Shown: piece after piece, positions 18,311 through 26,908 of the stretch | How the letters are laid out: every line of letters begins with the position of its first letter | How positions within the stretch are numbered: position 1 is the stretch's first letter | Assembly (NCBI GenBank): GCA_021404685.1 | Contig: QWHC01000002.1 | Span: 62,001-126,000, forward strand | Length of the DNA: 64,000 bases | Origin: Chloroflexi bacterium CFX4 | GTDB lineage: Bacteria; Chloroflexota; Anaerolineae; Aggregatilineales; UBA2796 | Direction: 5' to 3' | Notes under the pieces: generated by a model | Seen by the model: the letters and a program-made list of their open reading frames with translations, nothing else | What the model was told of the DNA's origin: nothing | Databases searched by the model: none | Program-made: the position numbers and the translations under genes

Positions 18311-19288
18311 ATGTCAGGACAAACCAATTTGACAGTTGAGCAACTACCGACCATTGTTATTGTGGTGCTGGCGCTGTTGCTGCTGATGATTGTGCTGCGT
18401 TCCGTCCGCATTGTGCCAGAGTTCGAGCGCCTGGTGATCCTTGCCCTTGGGCGTTTTGCGGGCGTGCGCGGGCCGGGCATTGTGTTGGTGCTGCCTTGGG
18501 AAAATGCTGCGAAGGTGGACTTGCGCGAGCGTTTCCTTGAGATTCCGCGCCAAACTGCCATCACAAAGGACAATGCACCCATCTCCATTGACTTCCTCGT
18601 TTACTACCGCGTCATTGATCCCAAACGTTCCATCTTGCAGGTAGATAATGTGGTCAGCGCATCGCTGAATATTGCCACAACGACGCTCCGCGCCGTCATC
18701 GGTGATATTACCTTAGACGATGTGCTGGCAAAGCGTGAGGAAATCAACGACAAGCTGCGCGTGAAACTCGACGAGATCACTGAGCGCTGGGGCTTGAAAG
18801 TGACCAGCGTTGAAATCCGTGAGATTGAGCCGCCGCGTGACGTGCAAGACGCCATGAACCGCCAAATGACGGCAGAGCGCACGCGCCGCGCTATGGTGAC
18901 GCAAGCAAGCGGCGAGCGCGAGTCCGCGATTATGGTGGCAGAAGGGCAGAAGCAGTCCGAAATTTTGAAGGCAGAAGGACAGAAGCAATCTGAAATTCTG
19001 AAGGCAGAAGGTGAGCGCCAAGCCCAAGTCTTACGCGCACAAGGCTTTGCCCTTGCCCTGCAAGCCATTTACGAACAGGCAAAAGATGTCGATTCCAACA
19101 CGATGGCGTTGCAATATATGGAAGCGCTCAAGGCGCTCGGTGCCAGCGAGGCAACCAAGTTCGTGCTGCCGATGGAACTAACCACGATCATGCAAAAGGT
19201 CGTTGGCACGATGGCAAATGGCAGCGTTCACAGCGCGACGGAAGGCACGCCGCCCGTCTCCGAAGTGCGCCGCATCGTCACACAATAA
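18311..19288 (+). CDS. SPFH/band 7 membrane protein (slipin/stomatin-like)
   Basis: A 325-residue protein. A single N-terminal membrane helix (IVIVVLALLLLMIVLRSV) is followed by the band 7 domain (VPEFERLVILALGRFAGVRGPGIVLVLPW), a coiled-coil with two exact 11-residue repeats AEGQKQSEILK plus a diverged third, and a C-terminal oligomerisation region. Such proteins form membrane rings or scaffolds with NfeD. GGAGGGAAG precedes the ATG. It is co-transcribed with the NfeD gene. Confidence 0.93.
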   Translation: MSGQTNLTVEQLPTIVIVVLALLLLMIVLRSVRIVPEFERLVILALGRFAGVRGPGIVLVLPWENAAKVDLRERFLEIPRQTAITKDNAPISIDFLVYYRVIDPKRSILQVDNVVSASLNIATTTLRAVIGDITLDDVLAKREEINDKLRVKLDEITERWGLKVTSVEIREIEPPRDVQDAMNRQMTAERTRRAMVTQASGERESAIMVAEGQKQSEILKAEGQKQSEILKAEGERQAQVLRAQGFALALQAIYEQAKDVDSNTMALQYMEALKALGASEATKFVLPMELTTIMQKVVGTMANGSVHSATEGTPPVSEVRRIVTQ

Positions 19289-19316
19289 CGGCACACAATA
19301 CTGGCAAAACAAATAG

Positions 19317-19341
19317 TGCGCCGAGTGAAGCACTCGGCGCA
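19317..19341. terminator. Bidirectional terminator
   Basis: Perfect 11-bp stem TGCGCCGAGTG / CACTCGGCGCA with an AAG loop between convergent genes. On the minus strand it is followed by CTATTTGTTTTG. Confidence 0.8.
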
Positions 19342-19351
19342 TTGCTTGAGG

Positions 19352-19873
19352 TTACTCAGGGATTTCTTCTGGGTCTGGCACCACACCGCCATCCAACACT
19401 TCCGAGTTGAAAAGCTGCGCCGTCTGCGATTCGAGCGTGTAATCGCGCCACGCGAACGAGCCGCCGCGTGTGAACAGCACACGGTCGCCCGTTGGTGCGT
19501 CCAGGCGTTCATCCGCGGCAATCAAAGCGCCGGCTGCGCGCAGCGCCGGGAACAAGCGGTAGAGATGTGCGGTTGCATCATAGGCGATGATCGGCTGCGC
19601 CTGACTGCCACTCAGCAACAGGTGCGCCACTGAGCGAACGATCAGATCGTGATCAGTATCATGATTCACGCGGATAAGCGTATCCGTGTGGCTATCTATT
19701 TCAAAGTCCATCGTGCCGTTTCGCCACACATCAATGACCGGTAGATCAACGAGCAAATGCGGCAAGCTGGACATATTATCAATGAAGAAGACCGCTTGCC
19801 GTGACGGATCGCGGTGCTTGAGCAGTGCCTCGTCACGGTCAACGCTTCTCCAGCCAGAAAGAAAGGTGAGCAT
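19352..19873 (-). CDS. Hypothetical protein
   Basis: A 173-residue soluble protein that I do not recognise. It is acidic, with no signal peptide or membrane helix. It contains DIDSHTDTLIRVNHDTDHD-like alternating acidic/His stretches (FEIDSHTDTL, VNHDTDHDLI) and ends DGGVVPDPEEIPE. It lies alone, with a terminator at its 3' end and a 216-bp AT-rich gap to tilS, in which no gene or clear promoter was seen. Confidence 0.55.
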   Translation of the reverse strand: MLTFLSGWRSVDRDEALLKHRDPSRQAVFFIDNMSSLPHLLVDLPVIDVWRNGTMDFEIDSHTDTLIRVNHDTDHDLIVRSVAHLLLSGSQAQPIIAYDATAHLYRLFPALRAAGALIAADERLDAPTGDRVLFTRGGSFAWRDYTLESQTAQLFNSEVLDGGVVPDPEEIPE

Positions 19874-20089
19874 AGGCTAGGCTACCATCTTGTGCAACTT
19901 AATGGACGATCTTGTAAAACACTGGTTGCCCAAACTGTATTTCACTCACACTTCTATTGTTACATCAAAGAACGTTCGTGTGCCTCACAATTTCATCAGA
20001 AAGGCATAAAAAATTCGCAAAAACTTGTTGGTAGGTCTACATGCATTGTACCCTGAACAGCCCGCTGCGGCAAATACGCAATCCTGACG

Positions 20090-21058
20090 CTATCCCTCCG
20101 CCAGCACGCGCAGCCGCGTTGGATTAGCACGCAGCCACAGCCCGCCGCCAAGCTGCACACCGCCCACCTTTCGCAGGCGTTCCACAAAGCGGATTGCCGC
20201 CTCCACACGCTCAAAACTCAACTCGTGATCGGGCGCAAGGTGCGCCACAGCCGCCCGCAGCCACAGGCGGCGCAGTGCCAGCGGCAAGCCCAGAAAGTCC
20301 TCACGACGGATGCTTGGCGGCACAACAGGCGGCAAACTTGCCAAGAGCGCCGCATAATCCTCTCGGAGCATGGCAGCCATGCGCCCTACATGCGCCGCCA
20401 CAGACGGATTAATCTCGCGCAGCAGCGGCAACACGGCATGGCGCACCTTGTTGCGCGCATAGTGCTGATCGGCGTTGGTTGGATCATCACGCGGCGTGAT
20501 GCCAAGCGCTGCCACATACGCTGCTAAATCGGCGTGCGTCACCGCCAACAATGGACGCACCAAGCGTACGCCTTCACGCTCGCTCAGCGGCAGGATTCCG
20601 CGCAAGCCTGCCAAGCCGCTGCCGCGGATCAAGTGCAGCAGCACTGTCTCTACCTGATCATCAAGGTGATGCCCTGTAGCAACGCACAGCGCCCCAACTT
20701 GCGCCGCTGTCTGGCGCAGAAAGGCATACCGCGCACGGCGTGCGGCTGCCTCTGCGCCAAGCCGCCAAGCCGCTGCCAAACGTGGCACATCGGCGCTGCC
20801 CACCACACACGGAATCTGCCATGCCGCTGCAAGCTGTGCCACAAAGGCAGCATCCTCAGCACCGTGCGCGCCGCGCAAGCCGTGATCCAACGTCGCGGCA
20901 TGGATTGCAATGCCTAAATCGGCACGCAGGGCGTTCAAAATATGCAGCAGCGCTAATGAATCCGCGCCGCCAGAGACCGCCACAAGGACGCGCTCACCAC
21001 CCGCGAACAGCCCCTCCGTGCGGCAAAACGCCCGCACTTGCTCCAGCAGCCCTAACAT
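20090..21058 (-). CDS. tilS: tRNA(Ile)-lysidine synthase
   Basis: ATP-dependent enzyme of 322 residues that converts C34 of the CAU-anticodon tRNA-Ile to lysidine, so it decodes AUA. The PP-loop motif SGGADS (VAVSGGADSLALLHIL) is near residue 30. HGLRG and GHHLDDQVET follow, with the DPTNAD stretch that contacts tRNA/ATP. The C-terminal extension is short (the single N-terminal-type form plus linker helix). The gene is divergent from the C39/TPR gene, with a 123-bp gap. Confidence 0.94.
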   Translation of the reverse strand: MLGLLEQVRAFCRTEGLFAGGERVLVAVSGGADSLALLHILNALRADLGIAIHAATLDHGLRGAHGAEDAAFVAQLAAAWQIPCVVGSADVPRLAAAWRLGAEAAARRARYAFLRQTAAQVGALCVATGHHLDDQVETVLLHLIRGSGLAGLRGILPLSEREGVRLVRPLLAVTHADLAAYVAALGITPRDDPTNADQHYARNKVRHAVLPLLREINPSVAAHVGRMAAMLREDYAALLASLPPVVPPSIRREDFLGLPLALRRLWLRAAVAHLAPDHELSFERVEAAIRFVERLRKVGGVQLGGGLWLRANPTRLRVLAEG

Positions 21059-21181
21059 AAGAAATTTTTAATCATTCGGCAGTTTGCCGCCATTTGCGCT
21101 ATGATGATAGGGCATTTTAACCCGAAAGTGAGCGCACCGATAGCTAAAAGCCCTTTGGATGCCTCTATGTGAAGTATTGCT

Positions 21182-22738
21182 ATGCCTGAACCGATGATGA
21201 TCGAACAAGCGCACTATCCACGCGCTGAGTATGCCGCTGAACAGCGCCTCACCCTGCTAAAGCTCGGTTTGGGCTGTGTTGGCGTCAGCATGATTTTATT
21301 CACCAGCCTTGCCTTTCTGGTGCTGATTATCACGCCGATGTGGTTTCGCAGCCTGCCCACCAGTGAGCAGGTGATTTGGATGGGACGCGTGCCGCTGCTG
21401 GAAGCCTTCAAACCGACCCGCGTCTACAGCGCGGACGTTTTGCCAACTGCCGCCAGCAGCGATGAAGATGCGCTTGCACTGTTGGCAACCGCCGAAGCAA
21501 GCCCAACCGCCGCCTTTGAGGGCGGCACCTTGCAGGCAGGCGGCGATGGCGAGAATATCGCCGCGGCGAACCCAACCCGCGGCTTGCCAAACACGCCTTC
21601 CCGACCGGGCCCAACTTCTGTGCTGATGACCAACACACCGGTCATCGCTGCCATTGGCGCCACACCAACGCCCTTCCCAACTTTTTCGCTGGACGCACTG
21701 CCAACCGCGACCGCCACGCCGACCTTACCGCCCTCGCCCGTGCCAACCGAAATTCCGGTGCCGGTGGCGTGGCAAGGCGAAGGCTTCCGCTTTGTGCAGC
21801 AGACTTGGAACACCTGCGGGCCTGCCAACCTGACCCAAGTGCTGTATTACATGGGCTGGCGTGGCACCAAAGACGACCTGATCCAATACCTGAAGCCCAG
21901 CACCGAAGACCGCAACGTTAGCCCATGGGAGATGGTCAACTACGTCAATGAACATCTGAATACTGAGCGCAACATCCCGCTCAAGGCGCTCATGCGCGTG
22001 GGTGGCGATCTTAACCTGATCAAGCGCTTGGCTGCCAATGGCTTTGGCGTCATTTTGGAGAAAGGCTATTTTGTGGCAGGCGAAGGCTGGATGGGACATT
22101 ACCTGACCATTCAGGGCTACAACGATTCACGCGGCGAATTCCACGTACTGGATACCTATCGCGGTGCGCGCTGGGAACGCTACAACGAGATTGATGAGCG
22201 CTGGCAGCAGTTCAACCGCCTTTATATCGTTGTCTATCCACAAGAGCGCGAACGCGAACTTGCCGTGCTGCTTGGCGCCCATCAGGATGTGACCTACAGC
22301 ATTCAGCACGCCCTCAGCCGTTCCAAAGAAGAAGCCTCCATTCAGCCTGATAACCCGTTTGCGTGGTTTAACATGGGCAGCAGTTACGTGCTGCTGCGCG
22401 ATTACCGCAGCGCCGTGCGCGCCTTCGACCGTGCGCGCAGCGTTGGCGCAGGCTTGCCGTGGCGCATGTTGTGGTACCAGTTCACTATGTATGAGGCGTA
22501 TTACTTTGCCGGGCAGTATAGCGAGGTGATCGCGCTTGCCGATGCCACGCTTGGCACGTCCAGCGATCTGGAGGAATCGCACTATTGGCGCGGCATGGCG
22601 CTGGCGGCGCAAGGCAATATGGAAGAGGCACAGCGCGCCTTCCGCCGCGTGCTGAGCATCAATCCGCGCTATACGCCGGCTGCCGACCGCCTTGAAGAAA
22701 TTCGGACAGGGCGTTTCCGTCCGCCGAGCCTTTCCTAG
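21182..22738 (+). CDS. Membrane-anchored C39-like peptidase with TPR repeats
   Basis: A 518-residue protein. A cytoplasmic N-terminus and one membrane helix (near residues 35-58) are followed by a Thr/Pro-rich extracytoplasmic linker (about 90-200), a C39-type papain-fold domain and tetratricopeptide repeats (about 390-518). Catalytic cysteine is in TWNTCGPANL, histidine in GHYLTIQGY, and the acidic partner in VLDTYRG. The TPR portion NPFAWFNMGSSYVLLRDY and GMALAAQGNMEEAQRAF is typical. The next gene starts 3 bp downstream, so the two are co-transcribed. Substrate unknown. Confidence 0.85.
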   Translation: MPEPMMIEQAHYPRAEYAAEQRLTLLKLGLGCVGVSMILFTSLAFLVLIITPMWFRSLPTSEQVIWMGRVPLLEAFKPTRVYSADVLPTAASSDEDALALLATAEASPTAAFEGGTLQAGGDGENIAAANPTRGLPNTPSRPGPTSVLMTNTPVIAAIGATPTPFPTFSLDALPTATATPTLPPSPVPTEIPVPVAWQGEGFRFVQQTWNTCGPANLTQVLYYMGWRGTKDDLIQYLKPSTEDRNVSPWEMVNYVNEHLNTERNIPLKALMRVGGDLNLIKRLAANGFGVILEKGYFVAGEGWMGHYLTIQGYNDSRGEFHVLDTYRGARWERYNEIDERWQQFNRLYIVVYPQERERELAVLLGAHQDVTYSIQHALSRSKEEASIQPDNPFAWFNMGSSYVLLRDYRSAVRAFDRARSVGAGLPWRMLWYQFTMYEAYYFAGQYSEVIALADATLGTSSDLEESHYWRGMALAAQGNMEEAQRAFRRVLSINPRYTPAADRLEEIRTGRFRPPSLS

Positions 22739-22741
22739 CCC

Positions 22742-23812
22742 ATGCCTGTGCCGCCGCGCCTTGCCTATATTGGCGCTTTCAGGATGGACTATCCGCGCAA
22801 TCAGGTGCTGCGGGCAGGCTTGGCAGCACACGGCTGCGAGGTGATCAGCGCGCCACTCAGCAAGCAAGGCAGCACGCTGCGAAACGTGCCACGCCTGTGG
22901 CAGACCATGCGCCGCACACACGCCGATGTTTACCTGCTGGCAGAGTTCAACCAGCTCCTCGCGCCCTTCGCTCTGATCATGGGCAGCCTGCTGCGCCGTC
23001 CTGTGTGGGTAGATTACATGGTCGGCTTGTACGACGCGCAGATTTTGGATCGGGAAGCGGCGGGCGCGCACGGCTGGCGCGGACGCACCTACCGCGCTGT
23101 GGATGCTTTCAATCTGCGCTATGCGCGGCGCATTTTCACCGATACGGAGGCGCACAAGGCATTTTTCGCGCAGCACTTCGGCGCGGCGGCGCAGCGCTTG
23201 GCAGTCGTGCCGGTTGGCGTCTATGATGCGTGGTGGTCGCCGCGGGTGCAGCCCGTGGGCAAGGTTGCTGATCAATGCTTGGTGCAGTTCTTTGGCAGCT
23301 ATATCCCTTTTCACGGTGTGGAAGTCATCTTGGCGGCTGCCAAACAGTTGGCGGATATGCCGCACCTGCACTTTGAACTGATCGGGCGTGGGCAGACCTT
23401 TGCGGCAATCCAGCGCCACGCTGAGCAGCTTGCCCTGCCCAACCTAACCTTCACGCCGCCTATTCCATCGTCGGAGTTGCCTGCGGCAGTTGCCCGCGCC
23501 GATATTTGCTTGGGCGTCTTTGGCGAGCGCGCCAAGACAGATTACGTGGTGCCGAACAAGGTCTTTCAGTGCTTGGCGCTGGGCAAGCCGCTCATCACGG
23601 CGCGCAGCACGGCGCTGACTGCCTATTTTCGCCCTGATGAACACCTGATCAGCATCCCGCCCAATGATCCTGAAGCACTGGCGGCTGCCCTCCGCACCCT
23701 TGCCACCGATTCCGCGCTGCGCGAGCGCTTGGGCAGCGCGGCTGCCGCGCATGTGGCGGCGCACTACACGCCCTCTGCAGTGGTGGCAGAACTGTTGGCG
23801 GGGCTAAGATAG
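22742..23812 (+). CDS. Glycosyltransferase, GT4/GT1 type
   Basis: A 356-residue GT-B fold transferase. An N-terminal acceptor domain precedes the donor-binding domain with FFGSYIPFHGVEVI, a PVGVYDAWW hinge and the conserved ExxK-like stretch VPNKVFQCLALGKPLITA. The sequence continues DPEALAAALRTLATD, as in GT4 proteins. No membrane helix. Co-transcribed with the C39/TPR gene (3-bp gap), which suggests a surface-glycan role. The sugar is unknown. Confidence 0.87.
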   Translation: MPVPPRLAYIGAFRMDYPRNQVLRAGLAAHGCEVISAPLSKQGSTLRNVPRLWQTMRRTHADVYLLAEFNQLLAPFALIMGSLLRRPVWVDYMVGLYDAQILDREAAGAHGWRGRTYRAVDAFNLRYARRIFTDTEAHKAFFAQHFGAAAQRLAVVPVGVYDAWWSPRVQPVGKVADQCLVQFFGSYIPFHGVEVILAAAKQLADMPHLHFELIGRGQTFAAIQRHAEQLALPNLTFTPPIPSSELPAAVARADICLGVFGERAKTDYVVPNKVFQCLALGKPLITARSTALTAYFRPDEHLISIPPNDPEALAAALRTLATDSALRERLGSAAAAHVAAHYTPSAVVAELLAGLR

Positions 23813-23920
23813 GAATAATAATTCATTCAGTAGGGAATGCTGCGTCGCAACACCGCCTGAATCGATTCGCCATTTCCAATATCTCAAAAGTATTCCGTAA
23901 TTGACTTGTAACACTAAGGT

Positions 23921-24313
23921 ATGCTACAGTTCGCAGAGTTCGCTCTTTTACATGAGCATAACAGTTTGGCAGACCTACGCAGCCAGTTTGAGTTGTTGGA
24001 AAGGTGTTTCACTTTGAACATTTGCCCACATGCAACCGAGCGCTGCGCGCAGCGGAACCTGACCTCTGCTGAAATTGAGTATGTGCTTGCACATGGCGAG
24101 AGACTCCACAACGCCGGTGCGATTGCGTACTTTTTAGGCAGGAAAAACGTTCCCAAAGCTGACCGTCGTAATCAACGCATTCAGCAGTTAGTTGGCACTG
24201 TTGTGCTAGTTAGCGCAAATGGTGCAGAAATTATTACGGTTTACCGCAATCAAAATGGGTTGAAAGAACACCGTCAAAAAGCGAAATATCGCAAGCCGCG
24301 CCATGCAGCCTAG
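23921..24313 (+). CDS. DUF4258-domain protein
   Basis: Up to 130 residues. The C-terminal hundred match DUF4258: HATERCAQRNLTSAEIEYVLAHG, a middle GAIAYFLGRKNVP and the terminal GAEIITVYRNQ strand. The fold is related to small RNase/toxin-like proteins, but no antitoxin partner is visible. ATG 23921 lies too close to its AAGG. TTG 24014, preceded by GGAAAGG, is an alternative that would start right at the domain. A candidate promoter TTGACT-18-TACAGT (23900-23930) would favour the later start. The sequence is less GC-rich than its neighbours. Confidence 0.6.
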   Translation: MLQFAEFALLHEHNSLADLRSQFELLERCFTLNICPHATERCAQRNLTSAEIEYVLAHGERLHNAGAIAYFLGRKNVPKADRRNQRIQQLVGTVVLVSANGAEIITVYRNQNGLKEHRQKAKYRKPRHAA

Positions 24314-24403
24314 CATGAGCCGTTTGTTGTTCTGGAATCTGTAGTCTTTTAAGCGGCGGTCTGCCAAGCTGTCATGCACCTCTCGCCCATACACCACACA
24401 CCC

Positions 24404-24412
24404 TGCTAAAAT
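24404..24412 (+). promoter_or_regulatory. Extended -10 promoter element before the TAP-like hydrolase
   Basis: TGCTAAAAT, an extended -10 (TGn plus TAAAAT), 36 bases before the ATG. No convincing -35 is seen, as expected for extended -10 promoters. Confidence 0.45.
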
Positions 24413-24448
24413 AGAAAAACCTACCCAATGTGTGATTAAGGATTGCTT

Positions 24449-26344
24449 ATGCTCCGCCGTCTTGCGCTCATCGTGGCAGTTATCGCGCTCTTTGCCGCGC
24501 CCTTGCCACAGACCCATGCCCAAACCGCTACCCTCACCCTGACCGATTGTGAACTGCCCATCGGCGCACAAGGCACCCAAAAACAGGCTGCCAAGTGCGG
24601 TGTGCTGAGCGTGCCTGAAGATTATAGCGCGCCCGACGGACGCCAAATTGAAATTCACGTGGCTGTGGTGCCTGCCCGCAACGCTGAAACGCGCCGCCCA
24701 CCGATCTTCCACTTTGAAGGCGGCCCCGGCGCCAGCGCCATTGAATACTACGGCTTGGCGTGGTATCCCGCTTATATGGATTTGAACGAACAGCATGACA
24801 TTGTGCTGATTGATCAGCGCGGCACGGGCAAATCTGCCTCGCTGCAATGCACCGAAATCACCGATGCTGCCTTTGATGATCTCGCCCGCGATCTTTCGCT
24901 TGAAGATGAGCTGGAAGAGAGCCTTCAGCGCCTAGCTGCCTGCCTGAGGCGCCTTGCCGCCACCAACGATCCGCAGCATTACATCACGGCGAACCTTGCC
25001 CGTGATACGGACGCTGTGCGCGCCGCGCTGGGCTATGAGAAGATCAATTTGTTCGGCTCATCCTACGGCACGTGGCTAGGGCAGTTTTACCTGCGGCAGT
25101 TCGGCAATCATGTGAACGCTGCCGTCTTAGAAGGCACCGTCGGACCGTGGGATAACCCGTTTTTGCTGGCGAATACGCACGCGGAGGCGGCTATTCAGCG
25201 CGTCTTTGACTTGTGCGCTGCCGATGCCGCTTGCAACCGTGCCTACCCCGATCTGAACGCTAAACTTGCCCAAGCCCTGGCACGCCTAAAGACGCCTGTC
25301 CGCATCAACGGCACCAGTTCCCTGACGGGCAAAAGCTATCCCGTCTTCCTTAATGCACCGCGCTTGCTGACTGCGCTGCGGACGATGCCCTACCAAGCCA
25401 GCCTCATTGGCTCGCTGCCGCAAGCCGTCAGCCAAGCGGCAAGCGGCATTTATACGTTGCCTGCCACCATCCTGATCGCCGCCGCAGAGCAGCCGATCAG
25501 CTATGGCATGAATCTGAGCGTGGTGTGTGCCGAAGATGCCGCTTTCTATACTGAGGCACTCCTAAAGAGCATTCCAGAAAGCGCCATGTTCAGCGGTCTG
25601 CCAACCGATACGTACACAGATATTTGCCAAATTTGGCGCAGCGCGGAGCTGGATGCGGCGGATGTTGCGCCCGTCAGCTCAGAAGTGCCAACGCTGTTCC
25701 TCACCGGCGATTTTGATCCAATCACACCGCCCACTTTCACACAGGCAACCCAAGCCCGTTTTCCCAACAGCAGTGTGGCACGCTTTCCGAATCAAGGGCA
25801 TACCATCCTGCCCAATAACCTATGCGCGCAGCGTCTTGTAAGCGCCTTCTACGCTGATCCAAGCGTGCGCGAGACGGCTTGCACCGCCCGCGATGCCGCC
25901 ATCGCCTTCGTCGGCACGCTGCGCTTTGACTACGAGACGTTCGTCGGCGAGGCGTTTTCGGTGCGCGTGCCAAAAGGCTGGCAAACCGATGGCACTAGCG
26001 GCGGAATGCTCTTTTTCAGCAGCACGGAAGGCGAAGGCGCGCCTGATATACTTGGTGTGGCGCTCTATGACGTTGCCGGTGGCGCACCGCTGCAAAAGGT
26101 AGCCTTCGAGTCGATCAGCGGTAGGTATCGCAACCTCTCTGAGCAAGCGACCGTCGCACAGCTTGGCGTTACCATCGCGCAGTACAGCTTCAGCACCGAT
26201 CAGGAAGTGTACATCGGCGCGCTGATCACGTTCGGCTTTGGTGGGCAATCGCGGGCGGTGTGGTATGCCGCGCCCGCCAACCGCTTCACGGCAGGCTTTA
26301 GCAGCGTTGCCGTCGAGGTGTTCGGCTCAATCTTCCCGCGCTAA
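24449..26344 (+). CDS. Secreted alpha/beta hydrolase, TAP-like
   Basis: A 631-residue exported hydrolase related to tripeptidyl aminopeptidases of the alpha/beta fold. The signal peptide LRRLALIVAVIALFAAPLPQTHAQ precedes the catalytic domain. FEGGPGASAIEYY forms the oxyanion region, DQRGTGKSA is the typical stretch, and the nucleophile elbow is GSSYGTW. FLTGDFDPITPP carries the aspartate and NQGHTILPN the histidine. The TAP C-terminal CAQRLVSAFYADP segment is followed by an extra 160-residue beta-rich domain. ATG 24449 with AAGGA six bases upstream is preferred over TTG 24443. It overlaps the convergent pyrE-like gene by 18 bp. Confidence 0.88.
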   Translation: MLRRLALIVAVIALFAAPLPQTHAQTATLTLTDCELPIGAQGTQKQAAKCGVLSVPEDYSAPDGRQIEIHVAVVPARNAETRRPPIFHFEGGPGASAIEYYGLAWYPAYMDLNEQHDIVLIDQRGTGKSASLQCTEITDAAFDDLARDLSLEDELEESLQRLAACLRRLAATNDPQHYITANLARDTDAVRAALGYEKINLFGSSYGTWLGQFYLRQFGNHVNAAVLEGTVGPWDNPFLLANTHAEAAIQRVFDLCAADAACNRAYPDLNAKLAQALARLKTPVRINGTSSLTGKSYPVFLNAPRLLTALRTMPYQASLIGSLPQAVSQAASGIYTLPATILIAAAEQPISYGMNLSVVCAEDAAFYTEALLKSIPESAMFSGLPTDTYTDICQIWRSAELDAADVAPVSSEVPTLFLTGDFDPITPPTFTQATQARFPNSSVARFPNQGHTILPNNLCAQRLVSAFYADPSVRETACTARDAAIAFVGTLRFDYETFVGEAFSVRVPKGWQTDGTSGGMLFFSSTEGEGAPDILGVALYDVAGGAPLQKVAFESISGRYRNLSEQATVAQLGVTIAQYSFSTDQEVYIGALITFGFGGQSRAVWYAAPANRFTAGFSSVAVEVFGSIFPR

Positions 26345-26908
26345 GGCTGCGCGGTGCTGTTCAGCGATCCATGCTTGCGCCGCAGCGTGGATCGCTGGCG
26401 TGCCATTCACGGCAGCGGACGCTGTGATGAACGCCTCAAGCGGCTGCCACGCGCACAGCGTAACGCCTTCAGGCAGCAGCGCGCCGATCTGCCAATCCAA
26501 CACGGCAAGCACTGCCTCCACATGCAAGCCGTGCCGCCGCACGCGCCGAATCAACGCCGACTCTGCCGCGCCATCCGTCAGGTTATCGGTCAGCAGCAGC
26601 GTTGGCACATTGTAATCATAAGCGCCTTCCACATGCTCAGGATCGTCAGGTGCAACGAACACAAGCGGCATCTCAGCTTGCAAACTAAGGGCAGTGCCAA
26701 GCGGCAACGCAGCGGGCATTGGCAGCAGGTGGCTCATGCTTGCCTGTTTTGCTAGAGGCAGCAGTTCGGCGGTGAGCGCAGCCAGCAGCGGCGGATAAGA
26801 CGGCAGCAAGCGCCAGTCGAGGCGGAAGGGTACAAAACTGCCCTTTGGTGTGGCAAACTGACCAAACTGCACAACGCCGATGTGCGCCAGGTGTGCGATC
26901 AGGCTCAT
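26327..26908 (-). CDS. PyrE-like phosphoribosyltransferase homologue, catalytic loop lost
   Basis: A 193-residue protein with the orotate phosphoribosyltransferase fold pattern: N-terminal GVVQFGQFATPKGSFVPFRLDWRLLPSYP-type region, a hydrophobic strand PLVFVA, then VEGAYDYNVPTLLLTDNLTDGAAES in place of the PRPP loop. The normal RKxxKxHG catalytic loop before VEG is replaced by APDDPEH, so the active-site lysines are absent. The acidic pair of the PRPP motif (ED-x-TTGG) is TD-x-LTDG here. ATG overlaps the stop of the pyrF-like gene (ATGA). Likely not an active OPRTase; role unknown. Confidence 0.7.
   Translation of the reverse strand: MSLIAHLAHIGVVQFGQFATPKGSFVPFRLDWRLLPSYPPLLAALTAELLPLAKQASMSHLLPMPAALPLGTALSLQAEMPLVFVAPDDPEHVEGAYDYNVPTLLLTDNLTDGAAESALIRRVRRHGLHVEAVLAVLDWQIGALLPEGVTLCAWQPLEAFITASAAVNGTPAIHAAAQAWIAEQHRAALARED

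Noticed and set aside
18938..19036. Short tandem repeat as a CRISPR array
   Set aside because: It is in-frame coding repetition within the slipin coiled-coil, without spacers.
19970..19977. GAACGTTC as a second SOS box
   Set aside because: The half-sites have no 4-base spacer, unlike the box at dnaE, and no promoter was identified around it.
22127..23419. 430-codon open frame on the minus strand
   Set aside because: It lies opposite the C39/TPR and glycosyltransferase genes, has no family motifs, and is explained by codon bias of those genes.
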